Origin: Przewalskia tangutica
Taxonomy: Eukaryota; Streptophyta; Magnoliopsida; Solanales; Solanaceae
NCBI GenBank assembly: GCA_029844215.1
Contig: CM056727.1
Location: forward strand, 24,093,450-24,157,449
Direction: 5' to 3'
Length of the DNA stretch: 64,000 nt
Shown: one piece after another, positions 24,010 to 35,584 of the stretch
How the letters are laid out: each line of letters starts with the position of its first letter
How positions within the stretch are numbered: the stretch's first letter is position 1
Translations under genes and position numbers: made by a program
Notes under the pieces: model-generated
Seen by the model: the letters and a program-made list of their open reading frames with translations, nothing else
The model's database searches: none
Told to the model about the DNA's origin: nothing

Positions 24010-24835
24010 ATTTTTTAAATAAGTATTTATGAAATTTTTTAGAAGTGTTTGTTGAAAAAGATAGTAAAACTTATGGGTGTCATAACACTTATTTCATAAA
24101 TCTAAATTTTTAGAACATTGAATTTGACTTAACTTTTGGCTTATAACTTTTTGTTTTTATACAAAATCACTCTTTTATTAAGCAAACACCTAACAACTTT
24201 TTGATAAAGTTACTCTTTCATATGCTTTTTTAATAAGTTGTACCAAACGGGCCCTAAACTTTAAACTATGGTCACTTGATCATTGAGCTATTCGTCGGTG
24301 ACAAATGATTGGGTTTTTACCTTATTTAAATTTTATCATAATTGTGTTTTACTTCAAAAATATTTTTTTGATAAAAAATAGTTTCTTTGTGGAAAAAAAT
24401 TCTACCATATCTATCATTTTTTAAATAAGTATTTATGAAATTTTTTAGAAGTGTTTGTTGAAAAAGATAGTAAAACTTATGGGTGTCATAACACTTATTT
24501 CATAAACCTAAATTTTCGGCTTATTGGACTAGAACTTCTTTTGGCCTATAACTTTTTTGTTTTTTTATACAAAATCACTCTTTTTATTGGCAACCAAACA
24601 CCTAACAACTTTTTGATAAAAGTTCTACTCCTATAAGCTTTTTTTAATAAGTTGTACCAAACGGGCCCTAAACTTTAAACTATGGTCACTTGATCATTGA
24701 GCTATTCGTCGGTGACAAATGATTGGGTTTTTACCTTATTTAAATTTTATCATAATTGTGTTTTACTTCAAAAATATTTTTTTGATAAAAAATAGTTTCT
24801 TTGTGGAAAAAAATTCTACCATATCTATCATTTTT
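24010..24835. repeat. Tandem duplication of ~410 bp
   Basis: Two copies, about 24010-24420 and 24420-24835, share long stretches, for example AGAAGTGTTTGTTGAAAAAG (24041 and 24447) and GTACCAAACGGGCCCTAAAC (24241 and 24654). The period of 406-413 bp changes through small indels. Each copy contains a MITE-like unit with ends such as GTCGTTTGGTTGGGCTTAT and GTACCAAACGGGCCC. Confidence 0.85.
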
Positions 24836-25119
24836 TTGGAGGAGAAATTTTAGACTTCCATATATAGAAGATATTTTTTTTCTCATAAACAACACAATAG
24901 CATCCACAATATAGTCATTAAAGTAGCTTGTTTAAGGGAGATTATTCTCTCAATATGTTTTATGTGCTTTATATTAATTTTCGCAATATGTAGGTCAATT
25001 GACGAAATCATCTTAAAAATTATGATTCTTTTAGTATAATTTTTGTGTCGTCTGATTTATCGTCGTTAAATGTTTGTAATTATTAGCTTACGCATAACAC
25101 CCTTATTATTTCGATCCCC
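24836..25119. other. Intergenic, no gene seen
   Basis: AT-rich spacer between the tandem duplication and a SINE tail. No feature was recognised. Confidence 0.5.
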
Positions 25120-25235
25120 AACATATCAGTCTATAGGGGCAGCCCGATGCACAAAACATCCCGCATTAGCATGGCTCGGGGAAGGGCCGCACCCCAAACG
25201 ATGTGATGTAGACAACCTAACCTAATGATATTTTC
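25120..25235 (-). mobile_element. SINE tail fragment, Solanaceae type
   Basis: GGGGCAGCCCGATGCACAAA, then GGCTCGGGGAAGGGCCGCAC and GTAGACAACCTAACCTAATG, form a text I associate with tRNA-derived SINEs of nightshades, read here in reverse. The related copy split at 34031-40584 has the same CCTAACCTAATG. The promoter-bearing head is missing, so this is a 5'-truncated copy. Confidence 0.55.
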
Positions 25236-25539
25236 ACATTTAAAAAAAGATAGTTTTCCATATTTAAAGAAAATACATTTTTTAATAAAAAATAAATTAT
25301 CCACATTTAAAAAAATTAGAAAAAAATTAAGCTTTAATAATAATTAATTAGGTGTAATTAAATGTAAAACACTCAATTAAAAAATGACATGTTTCAGATT
25401 TTATGCTTCTCACTTGTCAAATCATTTACTGAATTCGTCTTTGTATTCAGATATTAAAAAATAGATGATTTTTTAATAAAATTAATAAGGTTTTAATAAT
25501 TACGCCAAGCGCGGATAATTTTACTAGTTTAAGAAATAA

Positions 25540-25716
25540 ATGAATTTTTTTGAATCTTGTGTTTAAAACAAGTAAAAGATATTTGTGTGGTTATACATCA
25601 TCTCGTTAAGCGTAAAAAGTAAAGTTTAAACTTAAATTATTATCAAATAAAAAAATGTGTAATTCTTTTTTGAACAACTAAAAAGGAAAGTGTCATATAA
25701 ATTGAGACAAAGAGAG
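25540..25716. mobile_element. MITE fragment (right half)
   Basis: Text such as GATATTTGTGTGGTTATACA, TCTCGTTAAGCGTAAAAAGT and the end AAAGGAAAGTGTCATATAAATTGAGACAAAGAG resembles the right half of MITEs widespread in nightshade spacers. The left half was not found beside it. Confidence 0.4.
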
Positions 25717-26719
25717 TAATATTTTTATACGTGTTTTTTCGTCATCTTCATATGAGAAGAATTGGAACTTATACTTATGATTTTTTTACTATCTAAATTT
25801 TAACTATAAAATATTAAATTAATCTGATTTAATTTAACTTTGAATATTAGTAAATTTGACTTTCAGAAAGTGGAACATGATAAGTATTTTAGGACACAGA
25901 ATCTAGTAAGGAAAATTAATTCTGGCGAAGAACTCGTAAGCAAAAAAAATTTAATTTCGTCTCTGCGTCTAGCACACTAAAAACACATCCTGAAACCGTG
26001 TAAATATAATTACAGATTAATTAAACTAACTATAAAGTGATAGATATAACACAATACTCCTACTTATTGATTTGAAGTAGGAATTCAATAATCAATACAA
26101 GTGTTTTGCCTTCTCCATTGCAGATAAAAATAGAAATAGAAAAATGTTAAAAAGAGAAAAGGAAATAATATATATCCCAAGTATCGAAGAACAAAAGATT
26201 TCCAAATAGCACCGGCTGCGGGTTCCTTCGAAAAAAAAAAAGATTTCCAAATATATCGCCAGAGGCAAATCCATATATAAACAGCAGTGCACATTCTTCT
26301 CTCTAATAGCTTAGAACTGTACTTTTATTGATCCATTCATCTGAAAGAATACACAATACACAGTTATAATTATATTTAGGAACAACTAATTTCAACAGTA
26401 AATGTTAAGAGTCTAACATCGGTGAACAAAGAATTAGCATGAGATTCATGCTCCTGTTAATAAGATCTGAGCGTGCGGAGAGTGTTAAGAGACCCACATC
26501 GGATATGGAATGGGAACATGAACTCCTTATATGTACTTTGACAATTTTCATCCTACAAGCTAGCTTTTGAGGTTGAGTTAGATCCAAGATCCATTACTTA
26601 CGGTTAATAACATTACATATTGAATTAACACGGAAATATTCAAATTTACATGATTAAACAATAAGCAAAATTTACATATTGAGCTACAATCTAAATAATA
26701 AAAGCTAAAAGCGAGATAC
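25717..26719. other. Spacer downstream of PUP gene 1
   Basis: AT-rich, with no coding sequence recognised. About 25770-26300 resembles 33360-33700 in several blocks (ACTATCTAAATTTTAACTAT versus TGATATCTAAATTTTAATTT; GGAAATAATATATATC in both). The segment nearest the gene probably contains its 3' untranslated region (minus strand). Confidence 0.45.
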
Positions 26720-29456
26720 TTAAAAATCGTCATCATCAGCTAAGGATTTACTAACTTGACAAGCTTTTGCCTCGACATCATCAAGATAGTGTTGATATAT
26801 ATACGATGCATATCCCCATAATCCCAACAAGAGTGAAAATACCTTCAACCCGGTCATTCTTTCTTTCAAGAACACCATTGCAAAAATAGGCACAATGGAA
26901 GTTCCTAAATTGATGATCACATTAGAGAACAAAGAAGAAGCTTTGAAAACCAATCCAATTGATCCAACAGCATATAACTGCCAAGAAATTGCCGTACAAA
27001 CCAAGTTTATAACATATGATAATTTCCCTGATCTGTACTCTCCCATTTCCTTCTCCAAATCCCACCAATTACCGCTTGCGAAAAGCCCCGTTAAAGAAGC
27101 AAGTGTCACGAAAAGACCGATAAAACCCGACATTTTCATGACGACTTTTAAACTGCCACTCTTGAAAACCTTTTGGAACGCGAGTTCTGTTAGCGAGAAC
27201 TGCAAGGCGTAGCCAAGAGACCCGAAAGTGGTAGCTGTAAATCCGATTAATAGAGACTTCTGAGATATTTCTCCGCTGACATCCGTCTCGTTCTGGAAAA
27301 TAATGGCAGAAGATGAAAAGCAGAGAAGCACGACGGAATTCAGTATAATTGGCGTGATTTTTTGTCCGTTGAGGAGGAAAGAGGTGAGCGCGTTGAACGC
27401 CAATTGAGAACCGGAAACTACAGAATATGTAGAGGCAGGAAGGTATTGTACACCAAGTGTAAATAACATAGAGTTTGCTACTTGAAATAAACCAAGGAAG
27501 ATGTAAACTGAAGCGTGAACAAATATAGAAGGCTGATGAACACTAAGTTCATTTTCTTCATTGTGATTTTTGGGTGAAGGATAGCAAATGAAAGGCAGAA
27601 GAATTGGAAAGCCAGCAGTTTGTGCCAATGTAGCAATCCATCTGCTATTGGCACCTTGCTCATAATATACTCTGCCCAACAATGTGCCAACTGCTTGGCC
27701 AGCAAGAACAAAGAATGTGAAGATAAATATTTGGAGCCATAATTTGAATTTACTTGATTGAAGGCTGCTGTCTTTTGCATTTTCAGATGAATTTGTTCCC
27801 TCTGCTTCATCAACTGTCAAATGAAACAGAAAAACAGAGAGATATTAATCAAAATTTGCTTCTAATTCTTGTGAATAAACAATATTCCTTAATCATTAGT
27901 CTTCGTTAAACGTGAAACGCGCAGCCGCTACCCGAAGGTGTGCACTGGGTAAACCACGGACTGACGTAATAGCCTGCAAACATAGTCAGTCAACCATACT
28001 TGGCAAGCCAGGTGTGACAGACTCCCCCAAGAGGCGTAGGCAGACCAAGGTGTTACCCTGGGGTCTCGAACTTGTGTGACCAAGCTCTCCATACCCACCA
28101 AATGAGGATATCCATCGAGGGGATTCGAACCTGCGACCCTAGGGTCGAGGCAAGAATCTTTCACCAGCAAGCTGGAGCTCTTTAAATTCCTTAATCATTA
28201 GTCTTGATATCGAACAACTTCAAGTCCACAAATGGACAACCTAATGGTCACAATCTAAAATAAAAATATCAGGGGATTGAATTCTACTATATTTATTAGT
28301 AGTTTAACTGGAATCCTTCTTTTCTTCCTCTATTAACCATTTGAGATTTGAAGATTCAAACTGTATCATAAATTTAAGAAAAAATAGAGCACTAAAGTAA
28401 AACAATTCGAAAACAAATTACATTAGGCATCCACCATATTTTATCATCGGAAGACAATGGTCCTTTTTCGAGTACATTTGTACAATAACAATGTTAATTT
28501 TGTTTATATCATGAGATTAGGATAATCTACAATAACAAGTAATTTTCAATAGTTATACTAGTGGCGTAATCTTAAAAATATATTGTAATCTGCTTTAACT
28601 GATTAAAATATTTACAGAATAGATGTATATAAGTTAAATCCTTTAAATATATTACATCAGCATTTGTTACCCAGAAGAATAAATCTTTAAACACCCTTCG
28701 GATAAAAAATAGTGTTCACTTAGCTTTTATTTTTTTTTGAAAAAAAGTATGCTCACATATCAAATCAAGAAAGCATTAATCTTATTTTTTCAGATTTGTC
28801 AAGTGTTAGGTGACCAAATTTTAATACCTATTTAATTAGGAATATTTTTGTCAAATTAACTATTTTTACCTAAAAGTTAATATTTTCTTAAGGGTGTGCA
28901 AAATGACTAAGCATACACTCTTTTTTATCCGGATGGAGTATAAGATAAATCTTTTTATATATTACATCAACATTTGGTAGCAAGAAGAATAAACCGTTCT
29001 CGATATTTGCAAAAGAGGGGGATTAAGACGTTCTGCACACCTGCAACGTGGATCGATTTTCAGTGGGAGCATTTTGTTCTCTTTTGGGGTTGATTCTTGT
29101 AGGTGCTATCAGTTGTCTGTTATCAAACATTGGTTATTGGAGCACATCCCGCGATTTACTGGTTATAGTATTGAGAACCGGTATTACTACCAGACTAGTC
29201 TGACGCAAGCCAGAAATCTGGATATAAAAATAAACGTTTGCGACTATTTTACCAAACTTCTGACTATTAGATTCTATTTTTAAAATAAAAGATAATTTTC
29301 ATATACTAAATTAATTTTCAGTAAGCCAAAGAAGAAAGAGCATATTTGAATGAATAAATTAAAACTTTTGGACGATCGATAAAGATAAGCGATCCTTCAG
29401 AAGTTCTTATCCAATACTTCAGAAATTGGATTAGAATTAGAGATAAAGAAGTAGGG

Positions 29457-29551
<95 letters not shown>

Positions 29552-30364
29552 AAACAAGTACACAATAATACTTGATTTGTACCCTTTAAGCCGTAACAGT
29601 CAGGTTCCGAAGGAGAGGGAGATAAGTGATAACTGAACATTTCTGCCATATTTGGAGAAACAGAAATATCAGGGAGGTTATGGTCAGGGCCGTCTTCGTC
29701 TTTGAACCCGTGTGAGGTGTGCTACCGCACATGGCCCTCATAAAACAAAAAAATTTAGCCCTTTTTTCATTTTTTATTAAATAGTATTAGCAATAATTTA
29801 CCGTAAAGATCCATAATTCGCAGGTCTTAGCTCAATTAAGAATTCACTTTTACGAATTAGAACAGATTCCGAAAAATATTTGATATGGTGCAATGGTTAA
29901 AAAAAATTCGCCTTCGACCAGAAATCTTAAATTTTGAATTTATAAGTTATAACCTTTGCTAGTGAAAACGTACCCGACAGATTAATCGAACCACTGCCCA
30001 CTGGTCTACAAATACTGAATGATTAAACCATAAAAGACTCTTTCTTACTTCACAGTCACACTGATCAAGTAATTGAGCACTCACTCTTATATTTCTTCTA
30101 GTTGATCTTTAATTACTCAATCTATTCCATGACAGGAAACTTTCGTGAATTAAAGGTTGAAAGTGGAGAGGGGGAAGAAGAATGAAAAAGGGAATATACA
30201 CATGAAAAGTACAATCCAAAATCAGTGAAAGTTCCATTTTGTTTAAGAAATATAAAAAGCCGTACATGCCTAATATATTTAACACAGATAACAATAACTA
30301 TGATGAAGAAGAAGAAGAGTAACTGACAAGTGAGATGCAGCAGCTTTTCATGAGCTCCTTCCAT
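26720..30364 (-). CDS. PUP: Purine permease (PUP family), gene 1
   Basis: Two exons on the minus strand: 30364-30328 (37 nt, MEGAHEKLLHLT plus one base, donor GTCAGT) and 27813-26720, with acceptor TTTGACAG before TTGATGAAGC. Phases agree and the joined frame is open (1131 nt, 376 residues). The large exon has about ten hydrophobic segments and the family signatures GQAVGTLLGRVYY near residues 51-63, then WIATLAQTAGFPILLPFICY, YLPASTYSVVSGSQLAFNAL and the final GLWGYASYIYQHYLDD. Plant PUPs are plasma-membrane or tonoplast carriers of the drug/metabolite transporter superfamily; studied members take up adenine, cytokinins or alkaloids. The substrate here is unknown. The last exon alone would lack an ATG, which is why the small distant exon was sought. 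That exon rests on phase, splice signals and resemblance to PUP N-termini. Confidence 0.88.
27884..28205 (-). mobile_element. SINE with perfect 20-bp target-site duplication
   Basis: ATTCCTTAATCATTAGTCTT occurs at 27884-27903 and again at 28186-28205. Between them lie 282 bp which, on the minus strand, begin with a tRNA-like head: CAGCTTGCTGG fits an A box and GGTTCGAATCC at about 28120-28130 fits a B box. The downstream body has no coding sequence. Together these show a tRNA-derived SINE inserted in the PUP intron. The intact duplication argues for a fairly recent insertion. Confidence 0.88.
29461..29546. repeat. (TA)43 microsatellite
   Basis: Forty-three uninterrupted TA units lie inside the intron of PUP gene 1. 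Their length will vary between individuals, and apparent ORFs over them are artefacts. Confidence 0.98.
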
Positions 30365-30689
30365 AGTAACGTACGACTTAAAAGTTGGAGAAACCGCTAC
30401 CTTTTTTATTGACTGAACTATAGGTGCCCAACTATAACTTATAGAAGCATAAAGACAAAAAGTTTATTATAAGTATACTAACATTTCTATTTCTACATTT
30501 TGCTCCCCAAATATATTCGATTGCTTTTATTTGCACCACCAAGTGGATTGTGGTAGGGTAGGATTCGTCCACCTTCCATTAGAATTTTTGGATTCGAGCT
30601 CTAGGAATTAAAAAAATCTATTAAGAAAATGCTTTCTCCTTTAATGAACCTTACGAGACGCAAATTTTAATTAGTTGGAGCACTAAAGT
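30365..30689. other. Upstream region of PUP gene 1
   Basis: It lies immediately 5' of the PUP start codon (minus strand). It is AT-rich and should hold the promoter, but no clear TATA box or other site was singled out. Confidence 0.4.
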
Positions 30690-30845
30690 AGGTATTGAAC
30701 AACGTCAATAACATATTCAGTATAATCCCACAAGTGGAGTCTGGGAGGATAGAGTATATGCAGACCTTACCCCTACATTGGGAGGTAGAAAAATTGTTTT
30801 CGATAGACTCTCAGCTCAAAGAAAGCATATGAAAGCAGTACGAAA
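30690..30845. mobile_element. SINE copy, Solanaceae type
   Basis: ACAACGTCAATAACATATTC, then AGTATAATCCCACAAGTGGA, GCAGACCTTACCCCTACATT and GGGAGGTAGAAAAATTG followed by GATAGACTCTCAGCTCA, form the body of a very common interspersed repeat of nightshade genomes (recalled consensus, not checked). Related pieces are at 41600-41740 and, reversed, at 57130-57215. It is diverged by many substitutions. Confidence 0.6.
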
Positions 30846-33800
30846 AAAGAAATAATGAAAGCGAAGAAGTCATGAACCAATAACTACAATAAAATAATCC
30901 AATTATCGACGTACAAAAACAATAGATAGTAATAGAAATCGAAAGACAAGAAACTACATGGGCAATATTAAGACTATTAGTATGGAAGGATAAGCGAAAC
31001 AACTTTCTACTAGTTACTAACCTTCTACGTACCCTGATTTATGTCCTTCATAACATTTTATCTAAGGTCATGCCCTCAGTAAGATGGAAGTGCGTCATGT
31101 CTTGTCTAATCATCACTCCCAACACTTATGTAATCTACCTCTATATTTATACATGAATTATCGTAAGTAGATGTATAATAGCACTAATAGGGAATGTGTG
31201 GTGTGAATGATGAATTTATTGAAGGTATTAAAGGGTTTATCATACATGCAATGTTACTTGACCCTTATCAAAGTAAAGTAAAGGATACTTAGGTGTTAGG
31301 TGTATGAAATATTTGAAACGAAACTCTTAAGCTTCATCTATTTGTCATTTTCCCCCCAATTTGGACAGAATGTTGATGTTTTGTTAAAATACGGTCATCA
31401 CTCAATAATGTTACACCCAAAATCAGAAAATGTACTTGTTCCGTCAATATTTTTCAACTGCCTTTTCGTTTTAGGAACATCTACACTGGCGGATGGAGCA
31501 TGTAGATAATGAGTTAAATCAAATTCAATAAATTTTATACTTAAATAGATATTACATGAAAATTTGAACTTGAAAGTACATCCATCTTTACTTATTCCAA
31601 ACTTTGAATACAGTTTAACTGGCATGCGCAGTGTGAGTTCGATCAAAGAATTACTGCGGGGTTGAGCCTGTGTCATCGATCGATTAATATTCACTCGCAC
31701 TGACTAATGGAGCACATCCTGCGGTTTACCTTGGTGATAGTGATGAGGGACCGAATCTATCATCTCGCGACGTCTCAGATAATACTTAGTAAATAGTCGG
31801 GCCTTGTTCTCAATCTGGATTATCAAAACAAACAAAAAAAATCATATTGTAGGAATGGATTTAATGAAGACACTAGCAGGTGGGGTACGGAAAATGATAT
31901 TTCAACTACTGCTAAATGAGGTAAGCCATTCATATGAATGTTGAAAGGAACTGAGACCAAAAAAATGAATGTTGAAAGGAACAAATAAATTCATTAAAAA
32001 AAATTTGGAGAGAGCATATATCTCTCAAATATAAACACAACTTATTCTTTATCTTTTTTTATTTAATAGGAGTAATATGTATATTGATTCAAAATATCTA
32101 TTAGTATATATTTTTTTATTTTTCATAAAAATTTAACTTTATTAAAGTCTTTCATACAGAAATATTTAAAATTATTTTTTGTCAAATAAAACTAATAGTA
32201 TATGAATTATTAACATTGTCTCTTTTTTCCCTCGTAAATTAGCATTCTAAAAACATTTGAAAATATATATCAAGTATAATCTATTTGTCAAATACTTTAA
32301 AAATATTTCTCAGATTAATTTTTAAAAGTTTGGCCAAATATACTCTACAACACGTCTTTCTGTAAGTCGCTTCATTCCCTGTCTTACATAGTTACATGGA
32401 CTCAAAAGAGCACCTAAGACAAATTAGTAATTGTTTATTTTGAAAACGGATATTCGTCCAACTTCTTTTAACAAAACCACAAATAAAAATATATATCGTT
32501 TTACGTTACAAACGAGTTGGTAAGTTTGCGAAGTGACGTGACAACCATCCCAACGCCACGAAGCTCAACTGCTGGCGATCTTTCTTGAAATATTCCAAGA
32601 AATATTCTTGGGTTCAGATCTCGCTTGGTTTTCCATCGCGCGCTTATCACTCACGCATATTCCTTAATTTATATTCCACCTGGCCAAGAACCTCTGGTGC
32701 AAGTGGGAGATTTCGCCGTCCGTACTTATCTCTCATCAAAGAAAATATCGTTAAAGGACAATACCATGGGTCCCAACCACGTAGGAATTGAATCTTGGAA
32801 AGATAAAAGATTCAAATGTTTCTTTTTTCTGTTCGAATTGATTCTAAAGCTGGTCTTTTTTGCTGATAAGGTCAAAACTTCAAATTGTGTTGATTGGGTG
32901 GGTAAACGATAAAGCATACGACATATTGGCATGTGACGTGTAAAAAAGCCTCCCACTCCTTGGATCCTGAAACACTGAATATACGATAGATGACAGATTG
33001 ATTTAAACCTAACACACAAAAAAATTGTTGATTGATTTGATGCATGAGTTCAATGCAATTACTTTTTCTTTCCCAATTTATGTGGTAAGTATTATTGAGA
33101 GAGTTAAATTTTTTAATTTTAATTGTGAATTTAAATATAGAATCATCAAGTTGTTTTAATTTTTTTTTACATATTTGAAAATTCGTAGATAGTATTATAA
33201 GTTATATTAATTAATAATTTAAAATATTTAAACGACATACTCCATCCTTCTCAAAAGACTTATCACATTTCACTTTTTGAAAGTCCAACTACTTGGATTT
33301 AATTGATGTTTTAAAATATATTTTTTCACCTATTGATATAGAAGAACCGCAGCATACAGTACTTTTTGTGTAACTTTTGATATCTAAATTTTAATTTTAA
33401 AATATTAAATTAATTTTACTCAGTTTAGCTTTGGAGATTGGTTATATTGACTTTGGAGAAGCGAATTGTGCATGACAACTATAGTGGGACGGCGGAAATG
33501 TGAGTAAAAAACTGCAGTCATAAAAAACTTGTTTGATTTTTAAAATTTAAAAAATGTCATACAAATTGAAACGAAGGAAATTAGTGTTTCTCCTATCTCC
33601 ATTCCGAATATAAATAGAAACTGAAGAGATTAAAGAGAGGATAAATGGAAATAATATATATCGAAGAATTTTAGATTCCCAAATATATGCCAAGTTGAAG
33701 TTTATTAAGTGTATAGATGATGGAAAGAAGGAAAAAGATATCACTGATATGTTACTTGAGTTGATTTCATTTATGGTTATTCAACTTTTATTTTATTCTG

Positions 33801-34030
33801 TCAAAATTATTGAACAATTTTTATAACAAAAAAGTCTTGCTCATTACCCAAGTATCATGGGAATTTTTAAACTATTTTTTGTACTAAAAATGCTACTTAA
33901 TTTTGTTTAAGTATCATATAAATCCACTAAGAGGAAACAAATGAGATATTTTTTGTGATACTTGGACAAAATTGATTTGACTTTTTAGTTAATTTTTTTA
34001 ATGATTTTTGTGATAAAGGCAAAAAAAAAA
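30846..34030. other. Intergenic spacer, no gene recognised
   Basis: A long AT-rich stretch. At about 31620-31800 there is text with GGAGCACATCCTGCGGTTTA that may be an old SINE. At about 32520-32900 there is a GC-richer block with short ORFs I cannot assign. At about 33240-33720 there is a block similar to 25690-26300. No splice-consistent gene was found. Confidence 0.5.
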
Positions 34031-34161
34031 GTATTCCGGTGCATAAAGTATCTCGTGTTAGCAGGGCCCCGGCAAGAGTCATATCCGTTGAGTGTGATTT
34101 AGATAACCTAACCTAATGCAAACATTAGTGACTGATTTCACGGCTCGGATCCATGACATAT

Positions 34162-34489
34162 TGTTGAAACAACACAATTAGTGTTGTGATAAATTTGCAT
34201 GTGTGATCCATTGATTGAGGATCGAATTGTGAGAGAATTCAGTGAAGGAAGAAGAACGGAAAAGAAAGGTATCTCTCGAGAGAGAGGCATTTTTGTGAGA
34301 GCTTTTCAATATATTCTCAACTGAGGCCTAACTGCCTTATTATAGAAAATACACCAAAATGAAAATAGCATTTAGCTCTAGTCTACTTACCAATTAATTT
34401 CATCTTTTCTCACTAATAAAACATTACACTAATAAAATTACCAATACTAATAAACAGTACACCACTAAGGTGGCTTAACTATCTCAACA
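34162..34489 (-). repeat. 3' LTR of copia element C (328 bp)
   Basis: It pairs with 40207-40534, same length, with about 18 differences by eye. It begins and ends with the TGTTGA/TCAACA inverted ends. On the minus strand it is preceded by a short purine tract (GCTTGCGGGGA). Confidence 0.93.
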
Positions 34490-35584
34490 TCCCCGCAAGC
34501 TAGGTGCTAAAAATAAATTCTTGACACCTAGCTTGGATAACAAATAATGATGATGACCCTGTAACAGTCCTTTCGTGAGTAAATCAGTTGACTGCTCAGT
34601 TGTAGCAACATATCGAGTAGACACCAGTCCCTGTTGCACCTGCATCAATATTAGACAACACTTTTGTATGATCATTAGTGTTAGTTTCTCCAATAATGAT
34701 CCTGGGATCAGGAATGTTCCCTGAGTCTTCATCAACAACTGTGTCACCATACATTCCAAAATAGGAATCAGTATAAATGTGATTTCATATCCTGTAAACC
34801 ATTATCTCCAGTACCCTTAACTTCTGCAAAAGGAAATATGTCTTCATAAAAATTGATATATCTACTCACAAAGATGCTCATGGTGTCCAAGTTTAGTAAC
34901 TTGTAGCCTGTTTAGTGGCATACCCCAGCAGTACTGCCTTGATTGCCCTACTCTCAAATTTATCCTTCTTCACTAAGTTGGTTGCATAACACATGCAGCC
35001 TATAACTTTCATATGAGCTAGAGAAGGTGGCTTATTAAACAACTTCTCATAGGGTGACACATTCCCAACCACAATAGAAGGTATTCTATTATTATATACA
35101 ATGCTGCCTTCACACACTCACCCCAGTACTTTGTTGGTAAATTCCCCTGAAATTTGATACCCCTAGCAATCTCCAAAAATATGCCTATGCCTCCTCTCAA
35201 CTACACCATTCTGCTGAGGAGTATACACACAAGAAGTCTGATGAAAAATGCCAAATTGTCTAAACAACTCAGCACAATTATAATTAAAAAAAATTGTTCC
35301 ATTGTCAGTTCTTACACTTTTAATAGTCTTAGCAAATTGATTTCTTATTTTTGTGAACAGGTTCTTAAGGACAGTAACCACATCAGATTTAACACACATC
35401 AAATACACCCAAGTCCATCTGGTGAAATCATCCACTATGATTAAAAAGTATCTCATACCACTTTGAGTGGGAGCCCTATAAGGCCCCCATACATCAAGAT
35501 GTAGAAGCTGAAAAGCAGATTCCGTACTGCTCATACTAATAGGAAAAGGTTTCCTAGTTTGTCTAGTCATAGGACAAACATTAC
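34490..35584 (-). pseudogene. Copia C integrase C-terminal half fused to RNase H end
   Basis: On the minus strand the text runs VCPMTRQTRKPFPISMSSTE, then LLHLDVWGPYRAPTQSG, RYFLIIVDDFTRWTWVYLM, KSVRTDNGTIFF and TPQQNGVVERRH, which is the integrase core with its conserved D, D and E. It continues with KPPSLAHMKVIGCMCYATN. It then passes, with broken frames, into VSTRYVATTEQSTDLLTKGL, the last part of RNase H. The entire RT is absent, implying an internal deletion near 34620-34660. Confidence 0.85.

Larger units (their letters stand above)
27814..30327 (-). other. PUP gene 1 intron (2514 bp)
   Basis: It separates the 37-nt first exon from the main exon. It contains a SINE with target duplication (27884-28205) and a (TA)43 tract (29461-29546). 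Near 29130-29230 there is GGAGCACATCCCGCGATTTACTGG-like text that recurs at 31710 and may be another old SINE scrap. No other coding sequence was recognised. Confidence 0.6.

Noticed and set aside
27928..28170. 80-residue minus-strand ORF
   Set aside because: Lies entirely inside the SINE.
28100..28185. tRNA gene suggested by the B-box-like GGTTCGAATCC
   Set aside because: No cloverleaf could be drawn. The sequence continues into a SINE body bounded by a 20-bp target duplication.
29318..29649. ORFs with (IY)n repeats
   Set aside because: Translation of the (TA)43 microsatellite inside the PUP intron.
32585..33019. Overlapping ORFs on both strands in a GC-richer spacer
   Set aside because: No conserved text, mutually overlapping, and no splice-consistent continuation.
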